In this document: piece after piece, positions 8,254-12,043 of the stretch
Position numbering within the stretch: position 1 is the stretch's first letter
How the letters are laid out: every line of letters starts with the position of its first letter
DNA from: Gammaproteobacteria bacterium
Lineage (GTDB): Bacteria; Pseudomonadota; Gammaproteobacteria; Competibacterales; Competibacteraceae
Length of the DNA stretch: 12,043 nt
Reading direction: 5' to 3'
NCBI GenBank assembly: GCA_003562535.1
Contig: PWUP01000177.1
Span: forward strand, 1 to 12,043
The notes under the pieces: model-generated
The model's input: the letters and a program-made list of their open reading frames with translations, nothing else
Told to the model about the DNA's origin: nothing
Database searches by the model: none
Program-made: the position numbers and the translations under genes

Positions 8254-8270
8254 TGGCTAAAATTTAGCCA
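8254..8270. promoter_or_regulatory. Perfect 17-bp palindrome upstream of the channel gene, possible operator
   Basis: TGGCTAAAATTTAGCCA is an 8-bp arm, one central base, 8-bp arm palindrome 113 bases before the channel ATG. On the - strand TAGAAT (8275-8270), a possible -10 element, directly abuts it, as an operator would. No -35 is evident, so this is only a candidate; it might instead be a chance or structural palindrome. Confidence 0.35.
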
Positions 8271-8318
8271 TTCTAATCCAAGCCACAAGGCTTGTGGGCT
8301 GAGAGCTTGTCAAGCCCC

Positions 8319-8349
8319 AAAGTTATCCACAGCTTTTGTGGATAACTTT
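8319..8349. promoter_or_regulatory. Two perfect DnaA boxes in inverted orientation (13-bp hairpin)
   Basis: TTATCCACA (8323-8331, + strand) and its exact reverse complement TGTGGATAA (8337-8345) face each other, inside an inverted repeat with arms 8319-8331 and 8337-8349 and a 5-base loop. TTATCCACA is the high-affinity DnaA 9-mer. The hairpin is followed on the + strand by a T run (8347-8352) but no + gene lies upstream; on the - strand, where a terminator for the aminopeptidase gene would be needed, it is followed by GGGG. That favours a protein-binding site over a terminator, though a weak terminator role is possible. Confidence 0.6.
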
Positions 8350-8443
8350 TTTATTCTAAATTAATTCAATTGTTTAAGGCTTTAATAAAATGCCGCTAAC
8401 GCTCAAAATAATTGATCAATCAGCGCTTATTAGGCCGGTAAGT

Positions 8444-9823
8444 TTAGCCAAATCGCTGCTGCAAATAGGCCGCGACCGCACGTAGCCCCATGGCCTCGCC
8501 CCCTTCAGGTCGGCCAGGGCGGGCGCGGACATTCCAACCCATCATATCGAAATGCGCCCACGCGCTGTCTTTAGGCACAAACTCTTGCAAAAACAATGCG
8601 GCAGTAATCGCCCCAGCATACCCCCCACTGGAAGCATTGGCGATATCGGCCACTTTGCTGTCCAGCAAATCCCGATACGGCGCATGCAGCGGTAAGCGCC
8701 AGATCGGGTCATTCACCTGTTGGGCGGCTTTGACCAGTCCAGCGGCTAGGGCGTCATCATGGCTGAAACAGGCGGCGATTTCTGTACCCACAGCAACTCG
8801 GGCGGCTCCGGTCAGCGTAGCAAAGTCAAACACTACATCGGGATGTTGCTCCACGGCATCGGCCAAGGCGTCGGCCAGAATTAATCGCCCTTCGGCATCG
8901 GTATTGTCAATTTCAACCGTCAGTCCTTGGCGTGAACGCAGCACATCCCCCGGACGCAATGCATTACCAGACACTGCATTTTCTACTGCGGGAATCAGTA
9001 CCCGCAGCCGCACAGGCCGTTGGGTGCTCATAATCCATTGCGCCAGCCCTAGCGCTTGTGCCGCACCGCCCATATCTTTTTTCATCAACCGCATACCGCT
9101 GGCCGGTTTCAAATCCAGACCGCCGCTGTCAAAACAGACCCCTTTGCCGACCAGTGTGACCTGCGGGGCATCGAGTTCGCCCCACAGTAATTCCAGCAAA
9201 CGCGGCGGTGACGCGCTGGCCCGCCCTACGGCATGAATCAATGGATAGTTGTTAAGCAGTAAGTCCTCGCCCTCGTACTGCTTGAAGGTTGCGCCGTGAC
9301 GGATGGCTAGGGTGCGAGTGATCTCGGCCAACTGCTCGGGCAGCAGATCTTGAGCCGGGGTATTGATGAGATTACGAGTCAGCAGGATTGCCGCCGCCAG
9401 TGCCCTGACCGCTGTGATATCGGCATCATCGCCAATAAATAGGGCTGTGGCGGGTGGCGACGCTTGGGTTTTATACCGGGTGAATTGATACGCCCCTAGC
9501 GCCCAACCCAAGGCAGCGGCCTCGCGGGTGGTTTGATCCCATGCGCTGTCGAGATAATAAGCGCCGTCGGGCAGTGCTGGGGGTAGGGCGGCCAGTTGCC
9601 AGGGCGAGTCGTCGGGATCGACCCCAACGACGACCGCTTCCAATTGGCCCGCCGCGCCGGGTAGTAGACAAAACTGACCGGGTTTGGCTTGGAAATTAGC
9701 CGCCTTTAACCAGCTTTGCCGTGCCGCTGTTTGGCCGCTGCGCCAGGTGTCTAGGTCAGCCGCCGCGACGGGAATCAGCGGGGTTGCGGGGTTGGGTAGG
9801 GTGTCGAGAAGTGTATCGGTCAT
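8444..9823 (-). CDS. M17 leucyl aminopeptidase family protein (short N-terminal form)
   Basis: Cytosolic di-metal peptidase removing N-terminal residues from peptides in protein turnover. The catalytic domain is complete: VGKGVCFDSGGLDLKP (225-240) with K227, D232 and K239, MKKDMGG (247-253) with D250, and the M17 signature NTDAEGRL (307-314) with D309, E311 and catalytic R313. Each is exactly 43 residues before its counterpart in E. coli PepA (K270, D275, K282, D293, D352, E354, R356). The protein is 459 residues against about 503, and all of the missing length is N-terminal, the part that in E. coli PepA serves DNA binding in Xer recombination and carAB control. It is therefore probably a plain peptidase and I give no pepA symbol. 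The ATG at 9823 has only a weak ribosome site. A possible -10 (TAAAAT, 9859-9854) lies upstream on the - strand without a matching -35. Confidence 0.93.
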   Translation of the reverse strand: MTDTLLDTLPNPATPLIPVAAADLDTWRSGQTAARQSWLKAANFQAKPGQFCLLPGAAGQLEAVVVGVDPDDSPWQLAALPPALPDGAYYLDSAWDQTTREAAALGWALGAYQFTRYKTQASPPATALFIGDDADITAVRALAAAILLTRNLINTPAQDLLPEQLAEITRTLAIRHGATFKQYEGEDLLLNNYPLIHAVGRASASPPRLLELLWGELDAPQVTLVGKGVCFDSGGLDLKPASGMRLMKKDMGGAAQALGLAQWIMSTQRPVRLRVLIPAVENAVSGNALRPGDVLRSRQGLTVEIDNTDAEGRLILADALADAVEQHPDVVFDFATLTGAARVAVGTEIAACFSHDDALAAGLVKAAQQVNDPIWRLPLHAPYRDLLDSKVADIANASSGGYAGAITAALFLQEFVPKDSAWAHFDMMGWNVRARPGRPEGGEAMGLRAVAAYLQQRFG

Positions 9824-9905
9824 GAAGGGCTCGTTAGTGGTGTAAAGGTGGGTATTTTAAGCCAGCTTTTGATAAATTATCTGAACATGGGAACAAATTC
9901 CCAGC

Positions 9906-9929
9906 GCGACGGGGTGTTGACCCCGTCGC
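9906..9929. repeat. Perfect 10-bp hairpin (GCGACGGGGT stem)
   Basis: GCGACGGGGT (9906-9915), loop GTTG, ACCCCGTCGC (9920-9929). It lacks the GTAG head and appears once, but resembles the stem in the composite repeat (CGGACGGGGCA), so it may be a diverged relative. Confidence 0.7.
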
Positions 9930-9947
9930 AACGTTTAATGTTGCACC

Positions 9948-10082
9948 CTGCGGGGATCAACATGGATGCCAGTCCAGCAAAAACGCTACGGACGGGGCAA
10001 TATGCCCCGTCCGGCAGCGGCGAGAGGTTTGTATCATAATAATAGCTCGGTATGCATTCCCACGCAGGAGCGTGGGAACGAG
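9948..10082 (+). repeat. 135-bp composite repeat, copy 1
   Basis: Starts CTGCGGGGATCAACATGG, carries a perfect 11-bp hairpin (CGGACGGGGCA at 9989-9999 and TGCCCCGTCCG at 10003-10013, loop ATA), and ends in a complete 38-bp palindromic element (10045-10082) whose core is TTCCCACGC, loop AGGA, GCGTGGGAA. Copy 2 starts 354 bases downstream in the same orientation and differs by one base deletion in the AT linker. The two modules move or duplicate as one unit here. Confidence 0.9.
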
Positions 10083-10089
10083 ACACAGT

Positions 10090-10119
10090 GTAGCTCCGAA
10101 TAGCGCAGCGTATTCGGAG
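10090..10119 (+). repeat. GTAG-headed REP hairpin (CTCCGAATA stem)
   Basis: GTAG (10090-10093), stem CTCCGAATA (10094-10102), loop GCGCAGCG (10103-10110), stem TATTCGGAG (10111-10119). The stem is unlike the other REPs, but head and loop are the same. Confidence 0.85.
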
Positions 10120-10137
10120 ATTATCAGACGTTCAGGT

Positions 10138-10167
10138 GTGCGATTACGCTGCGCTAATCGCACCTAC
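10138..10167 (-). repeat. GTAG-headed REP hairpin (GTGCGATTA stem), second copy
   Basis: Read on the - strand: GTAG, stem GTGCGATTA, loop GCGCAGCG, stem TAATCGCAC. Same family as 5653-5682, where the loop is GCGTAGCG. It is followed by a small tandem CTACAAG duplication at 10164-10177 that shares the CTAC. Confidence 0.87.
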
Positions 10168-10184
10168 AAGCTACAAGCAAATTT

Positions 10185-10222
10185 CTCGTTCCCACGCTCC
10201 TGCGTGGGAATGCATACCGAGC
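10185..10222 (-). repeat. 38-bp palindromic element, inverted copy
   Basis: The exact reverse complement of 10045-10082, all 38 bases identical. With that copy it forms an inverted pair about 100 bases apart enclosing two GTAG hairpins, an arrangement like the REPIN doublets of other gammaproteobacteria. Confidence 0.9.
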
Positions 10223-10241
10223 CTACATCATCCACCTCGTC

Positions 10242-10264
10242 ATTCCGCCAGTCCATGGCGGAAT
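10242..10264. repeat. Hairpin repeat with ATTCCGCCA stem, copy 1
   Basis: ATTCCGCCA (10242-10250), loop GTCCA, TGGCGGAAT (10256-10264). Two more copies with the same stem and different loops are at 11900-11922 and 12017-12039. Confidence 0.85.
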
Positions 10265-10272
10265 TACAGATA

Positions 10273-10297
10273 GTAGGGTGGGCATTGCCCACCCTAC
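10273..10297 (+). repeat. GTAG-headed REP (GTAGGGTGGGCA palindrome), copy 1
   Basis: Perfect 12-bp palindrome around one T: GTAGGGTGGGCA (10273-10284) and TGCCCACCCTAC (10286-10297). Because it is symmetric it reads GTAG on both strands. The same 25 bases occur at 11664-11688. Confidence 0.88.
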
Positions 10298-10301
10298 AGG
10301 G

Positions 10302-10435
10302 CTGCGGGGATCAACATGGATGCCAGTCCAGCAAAAACGCTACGGACGGGGCAATATGCCCCGTCCGGCAGCGGCGAGAGGTTTGTATCATATAATAGCT
10401 CGGTATGCATTCCCACGCAGGAGCGTGGGAACGAG
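10302..10435 (+). repeat. Composite repeat, copy 2 (134 bp)
   Basis: Near-identical to 9948-10082, 354 bases downstream, with one base missing in the AT linker (TATAATAG for TAATAATAG). It again joins the CGGACGGGGCA hairpin (10343-10367) to the 38-bp palindromic element (10398-10435). The identity suggests a recent duplication or conversion. Confidence 0.9.
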
Positions 10436-10440
10436 CTATA

Positions 10441-10460
10441 GTAGGGTGGGCATTGTCCAC
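10441..10460 (+). repeat. Degenerate GTAG REP (GTAGGGTGGGCA half)
   Basis: Begins GTAGGGTGGGCATTG as in the 10273 and 11664 copies, but the second arm is changed (TCCACCGG), so only GTGGGCA/TGTCCAC pairing with one G-T remains. It sits directly after the composite repeat and looks like a decaying copy. Confidence 0.65.
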
Positions 10461-10519
10461 CGGCTGCAACGGATGAGAAATGGGCACCATTCAAGCTGAT
10501 TACCGTACAACAGCGAGCG

Positions 10520-10551
10520 GTAGGTCGGGCAAAAGCGCAGCGTTGCCCGAC
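10520..10551 (+). repeat. GTAG-headed REP hairpin (GTCGGGCAA stem)
   Basis: GTAG (10520-10523), stem GTCGGGCAA (10524-10532), ten-base loop AAGCGCAGCG, stem TTGCCCGAC (10543-10551). Third unrelated stem with the same GCGCAGCG loop motif. It is the last repeat before the AT-rich promoter region of the metal-binding protein gene. Confidence 0.87.
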
Positions 10552-10617
10552 ATTATTGCCGCATCAAAGAGCTATCATATTGTAATACATAAATTATTAA
10601 ATAATAATAAGTCTCAA

Positions 10618-10646
10618 TTGCATTGAAATGGTTTTGCTGTTAGGAT
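10618..10646 (+). promoter_or_regulatory. Possible sigma-70 promoter of the metal-binding protein gene
   Basis: TTGCAT (10618-10623), 17 bases, TAGGAT (10641-10646), inside an AT-rich leader. Both boxes are imperfect. Two small AT palindromes lie upstream, TGTA-A-TACA (10581-10589) and ATTATT-A-AATAAT (10593-10605); they could be metalloregulator sites but do not clearly match Zur, Fur or MntR consensus. Confidence 0.25.
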
Positions 10647-10698
10647 GGTAGTGCGATTAATTCTTATTTCGATTTTATGACAACAGAGGAGCAGATTT

Positions 10699-11667
10699 AT
10701 GATGTCGCAGTTTATTTCACCCTGGCGTACACTTATCGCCACTGCCGTCCTAGCCTTACCTCTTAGTGTTGCCGCACAACCCCCGCTGCCGGTGTTGGCT
10801 ACGGTCGGCATGTTGGCGGATGTGACCGAACAGGTGGCCGGAGAATGCGCCCAAGTCACCGCGTTGATGGGGGCGGGCAGTGATCCGCACCGCTACCAAC
10901 CCACCGCGTCCGATGTCAATAAACTCCGCGATGCTGAGCTGATTATATACGTCGATCATGCCTTGGAAGCCCAGTTAGCCAGCGTGCTTAACCGCTTTTC
11001 CGAGCGCACCCCCACCGTGGGTGTGGTGGCGGCCACCTTTGAGCGTGATGAATTGTTGGAGGATCCCGACGAACCGGGTGAGATTGATCCGCATGTATGG
11101 ATGGATGCCCGGATGTGGGCGCGGGTGGCTGAGACCATCGCGGGGCAAATCAGCGACCTGCGCCCCGACTGTGCCGCTGATATTGCTGAGCGTACTGCGG
11201 CCTACACGGCTCAACTGCATGCTCTGCATGAGTGGATCGCGGCCAGTATGGCCAGCATTCCCGCTGGTCAGCGCGTTTTAGTCACGGCACATGATGCGTT
11301 TTATTACTACGGTGCGGCCTATGGCCTGGAGGCCAGCGAAGCCATTGAAGGCATCAGCACCGAATCCGAGGCCAGCATTGCCGATATCCGTGCTGTTGCT
11401 GATTTTGTTGTCGCCAATGCGGTACCTGCGGTGTTTGTAGAAACCACCATTAACCCGCGCACCATTCAAGCTATGGTTGCCGAGGTGCAAGCCCGTGGTC
11501 ATGAGGTAGTGATTGGCGGCGAATTGTATTCCGATGCTATGGGCGAGCCGGGCACCGTCGGTGGAACTTATATCGGGATGCTGTGGGAAAATACCGTCAC
11601 CATTACCGAGGCGCTGGGCGGTAGCGTCGCCCCCTTGCCGGAGGCGCTCAGTTCCGTAGTTCCGTAG
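10699..11667 (+). CDS. Periplasmic metal-binding protein of a TroA/ZnuA-type ABC transporter
   Basis: Cluster A-I substrate-binding protein capturing zinc, manganese or iron in the periplasm. The 322-residue protein starts with a Sec signal peptide (cleavage likely after VAA, about residue 26; no lipobox Cys). All four ligands of the TroA site are present: H64 (SDPHRYQP), H132 (DPHVWMD), H198 (TAHDAF) and D279 (YSDAMG). The His-His-His-Asp set is that of treponemal TroA; Mn-type PsaA has Glu in place of the third His. Segments such as GISTESEAS and GGELYSDAMGEPGT also look TroA-like. The His-rich loop of ZnuA is absent, replaced by a short acidic stretch (about 115-129). The ATG at 10699 has AGGAG at 10687-10691; a second ATG follows directly. 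No ATPase or permease gene is in the window, so partners lie further right or elsewhere. The stop codon is inside a REP hairpin. Metal specificity is not decided. Confidence 0.92.
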   Translation: MMSQFISPWRTLIATAVLALPLSVAAQPPLPVLATVGMLADVTEQVAGECAQVTALMGAGSDPHRYQPTASDVNKLRDAELIIYVDHALEAQLASVLNRFSERTPTVGVVAATFERDELLEDPDEPGEIDPHVWMDARMWARVAETIAGQISDLRPDCAADIAERTAAYTAQLHALHEWIAASMASIPAGQRVLVTAHDAFYYYGAAYGLEASEAIEGISTESEASIADIRAVADFVVANAVPAVFVETTINPRTIQAMVAEVQARGHEVVIGGELYSDAMGEPGTVGGTYIGMLWENTVTITEALGGSVAPLPEALSSVVP

Positions 11668-11688
11668 GGTGGGCATTGCCCACCCTAC
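11664..11688 (+). repeat. GTAG-headed REP overlapping the stop codon of the metal-binding protein gene
   Basis: Same perfect 25-bp palindrome as 10273-10297. The TAG stop of the preceding gene (11665-11667) is the TAG of the REP's GTAG head. Immediately before is an 8-bp tandem duplication, GTTCCGTA at 11651-11658 and 11659-11666. The hairpin may also act as the gene's terminator or as a 3' mRNA stabiliser. Confidence 0.85.
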
Positions 11689-11699
11689 AGTAAATCCGA

Positions 11700-11720
11700 G
11701 TAGGGCGGGCATGGCCCGCC
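11700..11720 (+). repeat. GTAG-headed REP hairpin (GGCGGGC stem)
   Basis: GTAG (11700-11703), stem GGCGGGC (11704-11710), loop ATG, stem GCCCGCC (11714-11720). A relative of the GTAGGGTGGGCA family with compensating changes on both arms. Confidence 0.8.
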
Positions 11721-11743
11721 AAGTCAAGGGCATCGGATGATCA

Positions 11744-11779
11744 CTCGTTCCCACGCTCCTGCGTGGGAATGCATACCGA
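11744..11779 (-). repeat. TTCCCACGC palindromic element, inverted orientation
   Basis: 36 of the 38 bases of the element at 10045-10082, reverse complement; the outermost bases differ. Pairs with the opposite copy at 11842-11874. Confidence 0.88.
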
Positions 11780-11841
11780 ATACCCCGTTGCGCCAAGCGA
11801 GTGAGTGGATAAATAACGGATTTTACCCATGAGTGAGATCC

Positions 11842-11874
11842 GTATGCATTCCCACGCAGGAGCGTGGGAACGAG
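11842..11874 (+). repeat. TTCCCACGC palindromic element, direct orientation
   Basis: Matches the 38-bp element from GTATGCATT through GAACGAG (33 bases). With the copy at 11744-11779 it forms an inverted doublet 62 bases apart; the spacer is unlike that of the 10045/10185 doublet. Confidence 0.88.
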
Positions 11875-11897
11875 ACATACCTCGGGTTTCCATGCTG

Positions 11898-11925
11898 TCA
11901 TTCCGCCATGGACTGGCGGAATCCA
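11898..11925 (+). repeat. ATTCCGCCA hairpin repeat, copy 2
   Basis: Stem ATTCCGCCA (11900-11908), loop TGGAC, TGGCGGAAT (11914-11922), flanked by GTC on the left and CCAG on the right. The flanks give it a direction, opposite to the copy at the window end. Confidence 0.85.
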
Positions 11926-12012
11926 GTCACAGGGAGGTGAAGGGTGGGCTGAGCACGGGGGTCGAATGTGACCCTGATGCCGCTACTGACTCACAGGCAG
12001 CCGTCCTTGGCA

Positions 12013-12043
12013 CTGGATTCCGCCAATCCCTGGCGGAATGACG
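12013..12043 (-). repeat. ATTCCGCCA hairpin repeat, copy 3, at the window edge
   Basis: Stem ATTCCGCCA (12017-12025), loop ATCCC, TGGCGGAAT (12031-12039), flanked by CTGG on the left and GAC on the right, the mirror of 11898-11925. It ends 1 base before the window edge. Confidence 0.82.

Larger units (their letters stand above)
8142..8443. other. Non-coding gap between the aminopeptidase and channel genes
   Basis: About 300 bases with no supported gene. On the - strand it must hold the end of the aminopeptidase transcript and the leader of the channel gene. It contains, in order, palindromes at 8254-8270, 8283-8297 (CCACAAG with CTTGTGG), 8305-8315 (GCTTG with CAAGC) and 8319-8349 (DnaA-box hairpin), then an AT-rich stretch from about 8346 to 8430 with one GATC inside a perfect decamer palindrome (ATTGATCAAT, 8411-8420). 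A TTGACA occurs on the - strand at 8313-8308, but no good -10 follows at normal spacing. Confidence 0.6.
9824..10698. other. 875-bp non-coding block filled with REP-type repeats
   Basis: No gene can be supported here on either strand; the open frames that exist are translations of the hairpin repeats themselves. It separates the divergent aminopeptidase (-) and metal-binding protein (+) genes. The first 80 bases hold the aminopeptidase leader, 9906-10551 is an almost continuous run of perfect hairpins including a 135-bp composite repeat present twice, and 10552-10698 is AT-rich and holds the promoter region of the metal-binding protein gene. Confidence 0.8.
11668..12043. other. REP-filled non-coding block at the right edge
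   Basis: No gene is supported in the last 376 bases; open frames here come from the repeats. The block holds, in order, the remainder of the 11664 REP, a GTAG hairpin at 11700-11720, an inverted pair of TTCCCACGC elements (11744-11779 and 11842-11874), and an inverted pair of ATTCCGCCA elements (11898-11925 and 12013-12043). The last repeat runs to the window end. The unique spacer 11926-12012 shows no motif I recognise. Confidence 0.75.

Noticed and set aside
8142..8288. 49-residue N-terminal extension of the channel gene
   Set aside because: It would place unrelated Trp/Cys-rich sequence before a clear signal peptide and would run over the intergenic palindromes.
8319..8430. Chromosomal replication origin
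   Set aside because: Only two DnaA boxes and one GATC, with no dnaA, dnaN, mnmG, parA or rpmH nearby; a minor DnaA site is the more cautious reading.
8490..9236. 248-codon open frame on the + strand over the aminopeptidase gene
   Set aside because: Antisense to a complete M17 catalytic domain and low-complexity Ser/Ala/Arg-rich; no domain recognised.
9877..10499. Several open frames of 60-107 codons on both strands in the repeat block
   Set aside because: They are built almost wholly from REP hairpins, duplicate each other where the composite repeat is duplicated, and have no ribosome sites.
11278..11901. Open frame of 207 codons on the - strand
   Set aside because: It runs antisense through the metal-binding protein gene and then through several REP hairpins; its residues such as PTLLRGNAYG are translations of the TTCCCACGC element.
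9906..12043. CRISPR array
   Set aside because: Repeats are palindromic families of different sequence, in both orientations, with irregular spacing and no equal-length unique spacers; no cas gene is present.

Overview
The window is about 12 kb of chromosomal, mid-to-high GC bacterial DNA carrying nine recognisable protein genes. Gene content (class II fumarase, BioY, an M17 aminopeptidase, a WbpM/CapD-type sugar-nucleotide dehydratase, a TroA-like metal-binding lipoprotein-type/periplasmic protein), codon use and the very dense GTAG-headed REP hairpins all fit a gammaproteobacterium, possibly of the Chromatiales/Thiotrichales/Competibacter kind. That placement is inference; no rRNA or tRNA gene is present.

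Left part (1-5631, all + strand): a heptamer repeat at the edge, a membrane-anchored polysaccharide-biosynthesis NDP-sugar dehydratase/epimerase, then a tight three-gene unit dgcN - dgcA - ribbon-helix-helix (RHH) gene with gaps of 6 and 1 bases, then fumC. DgcN (P-loop DUF1611 protein) and DgcA (enolase-superfamily epimerase) together are expected to convert D-glutamate to N-acetyl-L-glutamate; the small RHH protein coupled behind them is a candidate regulator.

Middle part (5729-9823, all - strand): transcription runs right to left through an M17 leucyl-aminopeptidase-family gene, a MscS-family mechanosensitive channel with a long periplasmic coiled coil and apparently two tandem beta domains, and bioY (biotin uptake S component). 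fumC and bioY converge on two REP hairpins that probably serve as a terminator. The pepA-like/channel gap holds a cluster of palindromes, including two perfect DnaA boxes facing each other in a 13-bp hairpin beside an AT-rich stretch.

Right part (9824-12043): an 875-bp non-coding block packed with REP-type hairpins and a 135-bp composite direct repeat, then one TroA/ZnuA-like metal-binding protein gene, whose stop codon lies inside another REP, then a further REP-filled block to the window end. No permease or ATPase for this binding protein is in the window.

No new enzymatic system is evident. The most unusual structure is the repeat grammar: many hairpins that all begin with GTAG, several with unrelated but perfectly paired 9-bp stems and the same loop, GCGCAGCG, yet no REP-associated transposase nearby.
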